A stretch of DNA of 63,238 bases, taken from an uncultured Bacteroides sp. (GTDB lineage: Bacteria; Bacteroidota; Bacteroidia; Bacteroidales; Bacteroidaceae). Below, piece by piece: positions 8,877-17,635 of this stretch (positions within the stretch are counted from its first letter, which is position 1; each line of letters begins with the position of its first letter). The notes beneath the pieces are model-generated. The model worked only from the letters and a program-made list of their open reading frames with translations, made no database searches and was not told the DNA's origin. The translations under genes were made by a program, and so were the position numbers. The stretch covers positions 1-63,238 of the forward strand of contig NZ_CANRPM010000012.1 in the NCBI RefSeq assembly GCF_947632445.1. The letters are read 5' to 3'.

Positions 8877-9755
8877 ATGGTATATCGTTTGCTTCATTTT
8901 TTTCTAAAGCTACTGTCATACATTCCTTTCCGTATGCTTTACATCCTGTCAGACGGTTTGTTCTACCCGTTATATTACCTTGTTCGCTACCGTCGTAGGA
9001 TTGTACGAAAGAACCTAACGGAATCTTTCCCAGAAAAGAGTTTGCCTGAAATCAGGCAGATAGAAAAAAAATTCTATCACTTTTTCATCGACATGATGCT
9101 CGAAAGTTGTAAACTGGCCTCCATTTCCTCTCAAGAATTAAAACATAGAATGCAGTTCACAAATACCGAAGCTGTAAATTCAATGTTGAGACAAGGTAAA
9201 TCCATTTCTATCTACATAGGGCACTACGGAAATTGGGAATGGGTTTCTTCCATGCCCTTGTGGTTGGAAAAGAGTGCAACAGGTATCCAGATTTACCACA
9301 AGTTACGCAACAAAAACATGGAACGTCTGATGCTGCATATCCGTGAGCGTATGGGAGGTATCTGCGTTGAAATGTACAAGACAGCCCGCTACATCACCGA
9401 ACTGGCCACCCACCACAAGGTTTGTATCATCGGATTTATAGCTGACCAGTCACCTAAGAAGAGGGAAGTACACCATTTTCTCCCCTTCTTGCATCACAAG
9501 ACCCCCGTCCTAACAGGTTCGGAAAAAATCACAAAACACTACGGATTCGAATCCTTTTACCTAAATGTTAAAAGAATCCGGCGAGGATATTATGAAGCCG
9601 CTTTCATCCGTCTTCACGAACATCCACAATCACTACCCGATTTCGAATTGACAGCTCTCTATTTCCAGCAACTGGAGCAAACCATTCTGCAACAACCGGA
9701 ACTATACTTGTGGACACACAAGCGTTTCAAGCATGCTGAGAAGCTGGACACATAA
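8877..9755 (+). CDS. lysophospholipid acyltransferase of the LpxL/HtrB (lipid A) family
   Basis: The 292-residue protein has an N-terminal membrane helix and the family's catalytic H-x4-[DE] motif in YIGHYGNWEW near 110. RRRIVRKNLTESFP near 41 and FIADQSPKKREVHHFLPF near 183 are further conserved patches. Such enzymes add secondary acyl chains to lipid A at the inner membrane. It leads a plus-strand run with a Stealth and a GT92-like gene, 27 bases apart, suggesting that lipid A or its glycan is being finished by this cluster. Acyl specificity cannot be read. Confidence 0.87.
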   Translation: MVYRLLHFFLKLLSYIPFRMLYILSDGLFYPLYYLVRYRRRIVRKNLTESFPEKSLPEIRQIEKKFYHFFIDMMLESCKLASISSQELKHRMQFTNTEAVNSMLRQGKSISIYIGHYGNWEWVSSMPLWLEKSATGIQIYHKLRNKNMERLMLHIRERMGGICVEMYKTARYITELATHHKVCIIGFIADQSPKKREVHHFLPFLHHKTPVLTGSEKITKHYGFESFYLNVKRIRRGYYEAAFIRLHEHPQSLPDFELTALYFQQLEQTILQQPELYLWTHKRFKHAEKLDT

Positions 9756-9782
9756 ACATTGAATCATTTTTAAGAAGTTCTT

Positions 9783-10811
9783 ATGAATATGGATATTGAT
9801 TTTGTAATCACCTGGGTTGACATGAACGATCCAAAATGGCAAGCGGATTTTATGAAATACTCGGAGAACAAGGACAATACAAAGAACGGAGTCTCCGAAG
9901 CTCGCTTTCGCGATTACGGCCTCTTGAAATACTGGTTTCGCGGAGTGGAAAAGTTTGCTCCATGGGTTCGAAAGATACACTTCGTGACCAGCGGACAGAA
10001 ACCCGAATGGCTCGACGAAAACAACCCGAAGCTCAATCTTGTAAGTCACAAGGATTATATTCCTAAACCATTCCTGCCTACTTATAATTCCGTGGTGATA
10101 GAACGATATCTGCATAAAATTCCCGATTTAGCAGAGCACTTTGTCTATTTCAATGACGACTTTTACATTACGAATACCATTGGAATAGAACGTTTCTTCA
10201 AGAATGGGTTGCCCTGCGACATTGCCACTTTCTTATACAATCCCTCATGGTCACAATGGTACAAAAGAATTAAGAACAACTTGAGAATCATCAACCGACA
10301 CTTCGACAAAAAAGAGGTAATGGCTCGCTTCCACGACAAATGGTTCGATAAAAGCTATGGTTCAAAAGCTTGGTGGAACTATATTTTAAAACCCTATGGC
10401 AAATTTATTACCCTCCGTACACCACATAATGCACAGCCTTATCTGAAAACCACTTTTGAGGAAGTATGGGCCGTAGCCGAGAAAGAACTGACCGAAACAT
10501 CCGTCAACCGATTCCGTGCTTTGACTGATTATACGCCGGAACTGTTCCGCACTTGGCAAATCTGTCGAGGGAACTTTGAACCTTACAACACGTACAGCGA
10601 TACCAAAATGCTCCCCCTTATGATACACCCCAAACAAGCAGTAAAAGCGATTTATGAACAAACCTATTCACTGATTTGCCTGAACGACAACGTACATATC
10701 CGCAACTATGCACAAGTGATGGAGAATATCCGAAATGCTTTCGAACATATTTTGCCTGAGAAATCAAGCTTTGAACATGAATATTCCCAACCAATCATCG
10801 ATCAACCATGA
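9783..10811 (+). CDS. Stealth-family sugar-phosphate transferase
   Basis: The 342-residue protein carries the Stealth regions in order: CR1 IDFVITWVDMNDPKW at residues 4-18, CR2 with YWFRGVEKFAPWVRKIHFVT near 50-70 and HFVYFNDDFYITN near 120, and later blocks FHDKWFDKSYGSKAW and TWQICRGNFEPYN. Stealth proteins transfer hexose-1-phosphate to glycans, as in capsule and lysosomal-enzyme modification. It sits between a lipid A-type acyltransferase and a transferase gene that overlaps its stop by 4 bases (10808-10811). A second, divergent Stealth gene lies at 11694-12626. The acceptor is unknown. Confidence 0.88.
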   Translation: MNMDIDFVITWVDMNDPKWQADFMKYSENKDNTKNGVSEARFRDYGLLKYWFRGVEKFAPWVRKIHFVTSGQKPEWLDENNPKLNLVSHKDYIPKPFLPTYNSVVIERYLHKIPDLAEHFVYFNDDFYITNTIGIERFFKNGLPCDIATFLYNPSWSQWYKRIKNNLRIINRHFDKKEVMARFHDKWFDKSYGSKAWWNYILKPYGKFITLRTPHNAQPYLKTTFEEVWAVAEKELTETSVNRFRALTDYTPELFRTWQICRGNFEPYNTYSDTKMLPLMIHPKQAVKAIYEQTYSLICLNDNVHIRNYAQVMENIRNAFEHILPEKSSFEHEYSQPIIDQP

Positions 10812-11689
10812 ATAAAGTTCTTGCAGAAATTATAGCAGGAGTCATCCCTCACAAAATGACCCGGAACAGATGGCGCGGTCTTTTGCGTTACGGACTTTTC
10901 AATGCAATCAGACTGAAATATCGGATGAAGCATGATCATACCTCACCACAATATTACTTGGCGGTTTGTGCCATAGCTAAAAATGAAGGGCCTTATTTCA
11001 AGGAATGGATAGAATGGCATCACAAACAGGGCGTTGAAAAGTTTTACATCTACGATAATGAAAGTACAGATTGCACAAAAGAAGTACTTCTCCCCTATAT
11101 TGAGTCGGGACTGGTAGAATACACCTACTTTCCGGGATATAGGCGACAGCTTGCCGCTTATGATGATTGCTTGGAAAGGCACCGTTTAGCTTCACGTTGG
11201 ATAGCCTTCATTGATTTGGACGAATTCATTGTTCCCATACAAGACCCTACAATCCCCGCATTCCTACACCGGTTTGAGGACTTCCCCGCCGTCGAAATTA
11301 ATTGGCTAATTTACGGTAGTAGTGGAGCTGAGAAGAAGATGCCCGGCACCATGATGGAGCGGTTCAAATGGCATTCGATTCCGAGCCATCTCTTAAATCG
11401 GCACGTAAAAAGCATAGTCAATCCACGACGAGTCTTTACGATGATTGGCTGCCATGAAGCCGCACAGATAAAGGGGAATGCGGCCGACTCACATGGCAAT
11501 CCGATTAGAAAACACTTTCGGGAACGCGAACCACAACAAGACATTATCCGCATTAACCATTACGCGGTCAGGTCTTATGAAGAATTCAGGGAAAAACAGG
11601 TTCGAGGCAGAGCCAGCGGCACCCAAAAAACAGTTCCGAGGGAATATTTTGACAAGTATGACCTCAACGATATCCAAGAAAAAGCCTGA
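10808..11689 (+). CDS. GT92-like glycosyltransferase
   Basis: The 293-residue protein has the GT-A-like pattern of DUF23/GT92 enzymes: LAVCAIAKNEGPYFKEWIEWH near 49, FYIYDNESTDC near 80 and the metal-binding DxD in FIDLDEFIVP near 135. These enzymes add hexoses to glycans; the donor is unknown. No membrane segments or signal peptide are apparent. Its ATG overlaps the Stealth stop by 4 bases and its stop lies 4 bases from the stop of the opposing Stealth gene. Confidence 0.82.
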   Translation: MNKVLAEIIAGVIPHKMTRNRWRGLLRYGLFNAIRLKYRMKHDHTSPQYYLAVCAIAKNEGPYFKEWIEWHHKQGVEKFYIYDNESTDCTKEVLLPYIESGLVEYTYFPGYRRQLAAYDDCLERHRLASRWIAFIDLDEFIVPIQDPTIPAFLHRFEDFPAVEINWLIYGSSGAEKKMPGTMMERFKWHSIPSHLLNRHVKSIVNPRRVFTMIGCHEAAQIKGNAADSHGNPIRKHFREREPQQDIIRINHYAVRSYEEFREKQVRGRASGTQKTVPREYFDKYDLNDIQEKA

Positions 11690-11693
11690 ACCG

Positions 11694-12626
11694 CTATTGC
11701 TCAAACGGAGATTTCTCAGGGAAACGTTTCTCCAGAAAAACCGCAACTCTTCTCCGGTCATTGTCATTGGCATACTGAGAATCATTCATGCAGAACAGCA
11801 TCGGATTATATTTCTCCAATTTTCCGTAATGTTTCAGATTGTCTATATGAAATCGAAAGGATGTTTTTTGAGTAATATAATGCAAATGTCCCCGTTTTTC
11901 AGCCAAAGCAGCATAATAAAACAGGCTTCTTTGAATATCGTTTGCACACCTTACGTGATTGGGATAGGTTTTCTCTATTGCATCTCTGAAAACATCCTCT
12001 ACGTACCGTAAATCACTCCTCCGATACGCATCTATATTATGATGCGCCTTTCCACCATAGTAACGACCATATCTTTCTTCCACCAACTTAGCGGCATTGT
12101 GTATAATCAAGTTGTAGTTACTCAAACTTTTGTGCAATATACGTTCTTTACATAGCAGAATCCATTTTCTGAAAGGCCGGCGGTTGAATCGAATAATCGG
12201 CAGCCCATCTTGTGCAAAGAAATCTTCAGGGGAGACAGGCCTGTTGATAAACATATCGTCATTCGCATACAGAAAATATTCGGAAAGTCCCGGTATCTGA
12301 CACAGGAAATGCTCAATCAGGGAAGAGTTGAAACAAGGCAAACAGGCAACTGGCATAATCTCTGTATGATCCACAATCCGCACTTTCGGATTGGAAGTGT
12401 CCAGCCATACCGGTGTCTGTCGGTCTGTAACGATAAACACCTTTCGTATCCAAGGCGCATACCGATAGACCGAGCGCAGACTGTACTTCAATTCATCATG
12501 ATTGGCATACCGCCCTTCACAATTGACAGCCGAGCCTTCTTCCGTGCGACCGATAACAGCATTATGTTTTGCCCGCCACTCCGGGTCATTTCCATCCACC
12601 CAAAGATATACTAAATCTATATCCAT
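11694..12626 (-). CDS. second Stealth-family sugar-phosphate transferase
   Basis: The 310-residue Stealth protein has CR1 IDLVYLWVDGNDPEW at residues 2-16, then YSLRSVYRYAPWIRKVFIVT near 50 and YFLYANDDMFINRP near 115, followed by YGRYYGGKAHHNID. It aligns in layout with the protein at 9783 but differs at most positions, so this is not a recent duplicate. It is the last gene of a minus-strand run with a GT4 and a GT-A-like gene. Two Stealth genes in one cluster imply two different phosphodiester-linked sugars or acceptors. Confidence 0.88.
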   Translation of the reverse strand: MDIDLVYLWVDGNDPEWRAKHNAVIGRTEEGSAVNCEGRYANHDELKYSLRSVYRYAPWIRKVFIVTDRQTPVWLDTSNPKVRIVDHTEIMPVACLPCFNSSLIEHFLCQIPGLSEYFLYANDDMFINRPVSPEDFFAQDGLPIIRFNRRPFRKWILLCKERILHKSLSNYNLIIHNAAKLVEERYGRYYGGKAHHNIDAYRRSDLRYVEDVFRDAIEKTYPNHVRCANDIQRSLFYYAALAEKRGHLHYITQKTSFRFHIDNLKHYGKLEKYNPMLFCMNDSQYANDNDRRRVAVFLEKRFPEKSPFEQ

Positions 12627-12660
12627 CTGTTTGTATCCTCGATTTTATCAATTTTGTGCC

Positions 12661-13806
12661 TTAACCCATCCCGTTCTCTTCCATTATCTCCCGAAACCTG
12701 CGACTCCATGCTGACCAACTGAGTTTCTTCTTATAAAGGTGTAAACCACCTTCATGCAAAGCCTGCAATGCCTCAACATTGAGGTTACGCTTGATGCAAT
12801 CCGCAAAGTCAGCGGCAGTGCTATGCAGGGGCAATTTATAACCGTTCATTCCATCGACAACGTAATCGCCCGTGCCGCCCGTATCATACGTAAAGATAGG
12901 CACGCCATAGGCTGATGCTTCACAATAGACAATCGCCGAACACTCTGCCTGCGTAGGTAGCAGAAAAAGAGTAGTCTTCTTCCAAAGTTGTACATAGCGG
13001 CGATATTCTTCCGGGTTATTCTTGTTGAGAAAACCAACGTAATCTATGTAGGGCAATCCCGCATACTTTGAAGGCAGATTTCTGATACCGGCAATCACCA
13101 ACCGGGCTTTGACACCCTGTTCGTTAAGCAACCGAACGGTCTCAACAGCCACATCGCCTCCCTTGCGCTGCCACTCCACCCCTGAGAAAAAGATATTAAC
13201 GGTTTCTCCAGCGGTGTAGCTCAGTTCGTTTGACATCAGGTCAATATCGTCAATGTTTGCCCCAAACTCTATCACATAGGTCTTTTGAGGATTATAATCG
13301 TAATCATTCACCACAGAAGCGGCTGCCCAATGCGATGAGCGCAAGTTTAGTGTGGCACAATGGATGCCCGCCCGTTCGCACTCTTCCCCATGTTCTATGG
13401 TCTTGAGGGAGAGCTTTTTCTTCCAATAATAGCCTACCATCAGCCGATGGGTCGTATCTGTATAGAAGATGATGGGAATATTTTTAGGAAGGTAAGGGAG
13501 CAGGCCTGAGTTGCAAGGTACAAACAGGTAGTCGCATCCCTTATACAGTTCCTTGTCAATACTGCGTGCACTGAGCTTGCAATAGTCCCGATTATATGCT
13601 ATTTTGATATGCCGATACCGAAGTTTAGAGAAAACCCGATATAGAAGTTTCATCACTCCATTGGGGCGTGAACATATCCACTTTACCTCATAGCCGGCAT
13701 TTTCGATTCCTTCCCGAATTTTGAAGATTGTACCACTCCATGCTTTACGATCAATAAACGGGTTTTTCTCAAATATAAACCCGATGATTTTCTTTCTCTT
13801 TTCCAT
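12661..13806 (-). CDS. glycosyltransferase family 4 protein
   Basis: This GT-B transferase of about 381 residues has IFFSGVEWQRKGGDVAVETVRLL near 185-205 and the C-terminal E-x7-E region PTQAECSAIVYCEASAYGVP near 288. I start it at the ATG at 13806 (MEKRKKIIGF); a four-codon extension would need GTG. The N-terminal domain is basic and has no signal peptide. It is 24 bases downstream of the GT-A-like gene. Donor and linkage are not determined. Confidence 0.87.
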   Translation of the reverse strand: MEKRKKIIGFIFEKNPFIDRKAWSGTIFKIREGIENAGYEVKWICSRPNGVMKLLYRVFSKLRYRHIKIAYNRDYCKLSARSIDKELYKGCDYLFVPCNSGLLPYLPKNIPIIFYTDTTHRLMVGYYWKKKLSLKTIEHGEECERAGIHCATLNLRSSHWAAASVVNDYDYNPQKTYVIEFGANIDDIDLMSNELSYTAGETVNIFFSGVEWQRKGGDVAVETVRLLNEQGVKARLVIAGIRNLPSKYAGLPYIDYVGFLNKNNPEEYRRYVQLWKKTTLFLLPTQAECSAIVYCEASAYGVPIFTYDTGGTGDYVVDGMNGYKLPLHSTAADFADCIKRNLNVEALQALHEGGLHLYKKKLSWSAWSRRFREIMEENGMG

Positions 13807-13830
13807 CTCAAAATTCACGGCATTTCTTTT

Positions 13831-14613
13831 CTATTTGATTTGTTGACTGATTTCAGGATACAGCTTCAGAATGTTCGCCAGTACTGCAGCGTTCCGATCT
13901 GTTCCCGATTTGAAATTCGCAGTCTTCAAAGACAATTCACGCGGCTTATGCAATCCCCGTGGCTTATTGTACCCGAACGGAACAGGAACAATCGGAGTAC
14001 CATTGGCCACCGCTGCCGCCCAAAACCAGATATCATCGGTCGTCGGGGCAATTTGGGTAAATAAATCTACGTTTAGCATATCAGATTTCAAAGAATGAGG
14101 TGGATACAACACTCCGCCCACACCGGTCTGTATATTCATAAAGCCGGAATGGATTCTCTTCAACACAAAGCTGTACCATCTATATTTGCTCCATTTGCGG
14201 TAAGGCAGACCCGGCTTCATACGTTTGGCACGGTGCGCCAATACGGCCTTGGGCAACTGTTCATGCAGACGCAACAAAGACCGCAACATGTGTTTGTGAT
14301 ATGCCACATCATCATCCACCGTCACAATTACCGCATCGGGGAAATCCGACAATGCAGGGATTAGTTTACGGTACGAACGGATATCCCGATCGTAATTCCG
14401 TATCTCAAAAATAGGATTCCGGTCAGCAAGTCCAAGCAACTCCTGCGGAATTCCACTTCCATCAAATTGTGAATAGGTAAGATAAAGCACAACCTTATCG
14501 GGAAGGACAGAACCGTCCAAAATAGATTGAATGGCCCGTACCGCATACGGTATCGCTGCCGGGAATGAAGTCATGGACACAACGACTTTTTGTTTTGGCC
14601 TGCTCGGATTCAT
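13831..14613 (-). CDS. GT-A type glycosyltransferase of the glycan cluster
   Basis: The 260-residue protein has VVVSMTSFPAAIPYAVRAIQS at its N-terminus (first 30 residues) and the metal-binding region VIVTVDDDVAYHKHML near 95-110, which fit a nucleotide-diphospho-sugar transferase of GT-A fold. It is the first gene of the minus-strand half of the cluster and has a -7 element at 14650. No close named family can be assigned with confidence. Confidence 0.78.
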   Translation of the reverse strand: MNPSRPKQKVVVSMTSFPAAIPYAVRAIQSILDGSVLPDKVVLYLTYSQFDGSGIPQELLGLADRNPIFEIRNYDRDIRSYRKLIPALSDFPDAVIVTVDDDVAYHKHMLRSLLRLHEQLPKAVLAHRAKRMKPGLPYRKWSKYRWYSFVLKRIHSGFMNIQTGVGGVLYPPHSLKSDMLNVDLFTQIAPTTDDIWFWAAAVANGTPIVPVPFGYNKPRGLHKPRELSLKTANFKSGTDRNAAVLANILKLYPEISQQIK

Positions 14614-14649
14614 ATTCTTCTACCAATTAATTCTCCGCAAGGGAATGCG

Positions 14650-14657
14650 CAAAGATA
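14650..14657 (-). promoter_or_regulatory. promoter -7 element, minus half of glycan cluster
   Basis: TATCTTTG on the minus strand fits TAnnTTTG, 37 bases upstream of the GT-A-like gene. No exact -33 match is seen. Confidence 0.5.
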
Positions 14658-14820
14658 ATACAATAAACGAGAAACAGAGCTATCTACAGGAGGAATTATT
14701 CTCGTCAACCCAATTCCTTAACAGGCAAAAAAGAGGGTGACCCAAAAGCCATTCGAAATGGTTCAAAAGGTTACCCTCTTTTCATTGCATCCTGAAACTT
14801 CTTCAGGATATATAAATTAA

Positions 14821-14862
14821 CGGTTATCCTCTTGAAGATAAAGAAGATAACCGTTGTTTTTA
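14821..14862 (+). terminator. hairpin upstream of the IS1182 transposase
   Basis: AACGGTTATC pairs with GATAACCGTT across a short internal region, followed by GTTTTTATGG. It is inside the element, before the transposase, and would stop transcripts entering from the host side. Confidence 0.55.
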
Positions 14863-14918
14863 TGGTAAATGTTTATTATATTTAAAGTGTGAAACAAAAA
14901 AACAATCAATCATTTACC

Positions 14919-16490
14919 ATGAGTGCAAAGATAGTACATAAATCCTACAATCAAAACGACAGCCTTCTTTTTCCTCCGTCACTGGGCGAACTCATTCCTG
15001 AGAATCATCCCGTAAGGACGGTCAGCGCGATAATAGACAGACTGGACATCTCCGGCATAGAGTCGACCTACAAGGGCGGGGGCACGAGCAGCTTCCATCC
15101 GCGAATGCTGCTGAAGGTGATCGTGTGTTCCTACATGTGCAACGTCTACTCCGGTCGCAGGATGGAGAGCCTGTTGCACGAGAACGTGAATTACATGTGG
15201 CTGTCGGGGATGTCCAGTCCGGATTTCCTTACGATAAACCGCTTCCGCAGCGAGCGGCTGTGCGACGGTCGCTTTGAGGAGCTGTTCCCTCAAACGGTGG
15301 TTCTGGTGAACGGGGAGGGTCTGGTGTCGCTGAAGGTCCAGTACATAGACGGGACGAAGATAGAGTCAGCGGCGAACAAGTACACCTTCGTGTGGAAGGG
15401 CAGCGTCGAGAAGAACAAGGCGAGGCTGGAGGCGAAAGTTGACGCGGTACTGAAGACGGCGGAGTCTGTCCTCGCCGGCGAGGATGCGGAATGTACGAAA
15501 GAGGAGCCTTGCGTAGAGGGGCTTCCGAAACGAACCGGAAGGATACTCCGAAAGATGGACGGGCAGGGCATCAGCGACAGGAAGCTACGCAGGAGCGTGA
15601 AGAAGTGAAGGACGAGTCCCTTCCGAAGCTGAAGTCGTACGAGAGGCATCTGGAGACCATGGGAGAGAGGAACAGTTACAGCAAGACGGATCTGATACCA
15701 CCTTTATGAGGATGAAGGAGGATGCGATGAGAAACGGACAGACCAAGCCGGGATACAACATGCAGATAGCGACGGAGAACCGGTTCATCACCAACTACGG
15801 CATCTACTGGAGGCCTACGGACTAGGGTACGATGATACCGTTTCTAGCCTCCTTCAGGGAGAGATACGGGACGCAGAGCGAAGAGGTCGTGGCTGACTCC
15901 GGATACGGCAGCGAGGAGAACTACGCGTACATGGCGGACAGCGGCATGGATGCGTATGTCAAGTACCCGATGTTCCACGCCGAGATAAGATGCAGGTATG
16001 CCGACAATGCCTTCCTCGTCCGGAACATGTACTACAATGCGGCGGAGGGCTACTATGTATGCCCCATGGGACAGCACATGGAGAGGTGCGGCACACGACA
16101 CCCCGTTTCAGATCCCGGCTATAGGTCGGAAGTGGCCGTGTACAGGTTCTCAACTGCAAGGGATGCCCGTTCAGGGGAATGTGCTACAAAGGAAGGCCTG
16201 ACAGGAGAACCGTGGAGGTTAACCACATGGCCAACGGGTTCAAGAGACAGGCAAGGGAGCTGCTCACCAGCGAACGCGGGATGATGCACCGCAGCAACCG
16301 TCCCGTCGAACCTGAGGCCGTCTTCGGGGACATCAAGTTCAACCACGGCTTCAAGCGGTTCCGCCTCAGGTTGAACAGGAAAGTAAGGGTCGAGTTCGGC
16401 CTCGTCGCGCTTGCCCACAATCTCAGGAAGTGCGCGGTGATCCGCACGGGCAGGACGAAGGAGCAGAATCCAGCTTTGGCAACCGCATAG
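14919..16490 (+). pseudogene. IS1182-family transposase, broken
   Basis: The pieces together make a DDE transposase of the IS1182 family: SLGELIPENHPVRTVSAIID, YSGRRMESLLHENVNYMWLSG and YIDGTKIESAANKYTFVW in the first part; [36 protein letters not shown] and the Cys-rich and terminal DIKFNHGFKRFRLR blocks later. The frame shifts near 15600, near 15690 and near 16150, and an in-frame TAG interrupts it at 15823-15825. Three frameshifts and one stop make it non-functional. The likely start is the ATG at 14919. Confidence 0.88.
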
Positions 16491-16682
16491 GAGACCTGCG
16501 TGGGCCATCTACGGCCGCACATGACGGGGATAAGTCAAAAACACTCCACGGACAAAACAAAGAAATCGGCTGCAATCAAAAAAGTGCAACCGATTATCTC
16601 TCTGCCTAAAAAAAAGAGGCCGTCCTCAAACTTCACTTTTGGGTTGGCCTCCTTTTTATATCAAAACCTATAAGATAATTTA

Positions 16683-16981
16683 ACGTGAGTTCGACGAATT
16701 CAAAACAATGCAAGCTGTGTGTCAATCGTTCTCATGACATTGATACACGGCTTCTTTGGAAAACAGCAATATGCGGCAATTGCACTCAAGAGGTTGACAA
16801 TAAAATTATCAAAGGTTCCATGCCTTGAATGTTCCACTTGTGCTATATTTTTGAGTTCGTCATTGACGGTTTCGATAATGACCCGTTTCCTGAGAAGTAA
16901 TTTGTCTGAAAGTGACATCAGTGCTCTTTTCATATTGCTTTTTAACTTGGTTATAAGTTGTATGCCGTCCACGAATAATCT
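16683..16981 (-). mobile_element. truncated IS982-family element (C-terminal transposase fragment)
   Basis: The left tip ACGTGAGTTCGACGAATT at 16683 and the next 299 bases match 61959-62257 almost base for base. The minus strand encodes the C-terminal part of an IS982-type transposase (LLLRKRVIIETVNDELKNIA). Homology stops at 16981, exactly where a 29-bp inverted repeat starts, so the other end is lost. Confidence 0.82.
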
Positions 16982-17055
16982 GAATTAGTCAAGACTTAAT
17001 CTGACAGTTTGTTTACTATCGGACAAAAACTGTCAGATTAAGTCTTGACTAATTC
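16982..17055. repeat. 29-bp perfect inverted repeat
   Basis: GAATTAGTCAAGACTTAATC... at 16982-17010 is exactly complementary to 17027-17055, with a 16-base spacer. It directly joins the truncated IS982 fragment to the recombinase remnant. It could be two facing ends of a deleted insertion element or a strong bidirectional terminator. Confidence 0.9.
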
Positions 17056-17307
17056 ATGAACCTCGACAAATACCTCGATTTTTCGTTCAAGATGCGTAAT
17101 AACCTATTTGAAATGTGGCAGTTACAAGGATTGGAAGGAAAAAGGCGATTGCAAAATCTCGTTTTTCCAGAAGGATTTGTGTACGACAAAAATAAGGACG
17201 ATATTGAACCTATCAGAGTGAATGGGTTCTTTCTCTTAAATTATTCATTTTCAATAGATAACAGAGATAAAAAAGAAGAGACAAACCGCCAAAATGACGA
17301 TTTGTCC
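17056..17307 (+). pseudogene. C-terminal remnant of a large serine recombinase
   Basis: Only the last 75-80 residues survive (FKMRNNLFEMWQLQGLEGKR, LVFPEGFVYDK), which resemble the end of large serine recombinases of integrative elements, where a helical linker is followed by F-P-E-x-x-x-[FY]. There is no catalytic domain upstream: the 29-bp inverted repeat and IS982 fragment take its place. The open frame runs on into the opposite-strand tRNA-Leu, so the true stop is uncertain. It is probably a relic of an element that once lay beside the tRNA. Confidence 0.6.
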
Positions 17308-17314
17308 CTTAGAG

Positions 17315-17399
17315 TACTCGAAGCGGGACTTGAACCCGCACAGCCGCAATGGCCAAGGGATTTTAAGTCCCTCGTGTCTACCGATTCCACCATTCGAGC
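17315..17399 (-). tRNA. tRNA-Leu (anticodon TAA)
   Basis: An 85-base class II tRNA folds cleanly: acceptor GCTCGAA/TTCGAGT with a G-U first pair, anticodon loop CTTAAAA giving TAA, a long variable arm (TTGGCCATTGCGGCTGT) and T-arm GCGGGTTCAAGTCCCGC. It is co-transcribed with the tRNA-Gly-like sequence from the promoter at 17507. Confidence 0.95.
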
Positions 17400-17409
17400 A
17401 TCCCATTGA

Positions 17410-17484
17410 AGCGGAAAACGAGACTTAAACTCGCGCTTCCAACCGTGGCAGAGTTGTGCGCTCTTGCCAACCGAGCTGTTCCGC
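17410..17484 (-). pseudogene. degenerate tRNA-Gly (anticodon GCC)
   Basis: The outline of a tRNA-Gly(GCC) is plain: acceptor GCGGAAC against TTTCCGC, D-arm GCTC/GAGC, anticodon loop CTGCCAC, T-stem GCGAG/CTCGT. Several features are wrong: mismatch at 7-66, one base short between acceptor and D-stem, two extra bases before the anticodon stem, and a T-loop TTTAAGT in place of TTCGAGT. A good promoter still precedes it. It may be a dead tRNA or an odd functional one; I favour decay. Confidence 0.6.
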
Positions 17485-17506
17485 AGAATTGTTTGGAAGA
17501 ACGAAG

Positions 17507-17538
17507 CAAAGATAAGCAGTTTCAGCATTACAGCCAAA
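17507..17538 (-). promoter_or_regulatory. promoter of the tRNA-Gly/tRNA-Leu unit
   Basis: On the minus strand TATCTTTG (17507-17514) is preceded at 20 bases by TTTG (17535-17538), a full Bacteroidota consensus. The predicted start is about 16 bases before the tRNA-Gly-like sequence. Confidence 0.8.
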
Positions 17539-17553
17539 CATTTACACAAAAAA

Positions 17554-17600
17554 GAAGGTTTTCTACAAGAAAATCACCGTCTGTAGAAAACCTTCGCGAT
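17554..17600 (-). terminator. terminator after argH
   Basis: A 13-bp perfect stem (GAAGGTTTTCTAC at 17554-17566, GTAGAAAACCTTC at 17583-17595) is followed on the minus strand by TTTTTT. It ends the SRPBCC-argH transcript just before the tRNA promoter. Confidence 0.85.
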
Positions 17601-17635
17601 ACTGTTACTTTACAAGTACCACACAGGCATCACTT

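Larger units (their letters stand above)
14733..16651 (+). mobile_element. IS1182-family insertion sequence, decayed
   Basis: The 1.9-kb element is bounded by imperfect inverted ends (GAGGGTGACCCAAAAG at 14733 and the complement of CTTTTGGGTTGGCCTC ending at 16651). It is visibly more G+C-rich than its surroundings. Each end also folds on itself (14733-14775; about 16617-16651), and a third hairpin (14821-14855, GGTTATC...GATAACC) with a T-rich 3' side precedes the transposase, probably blocking transcription from outside. I cannot identify a clear target duplication. Confidence 0.75.
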
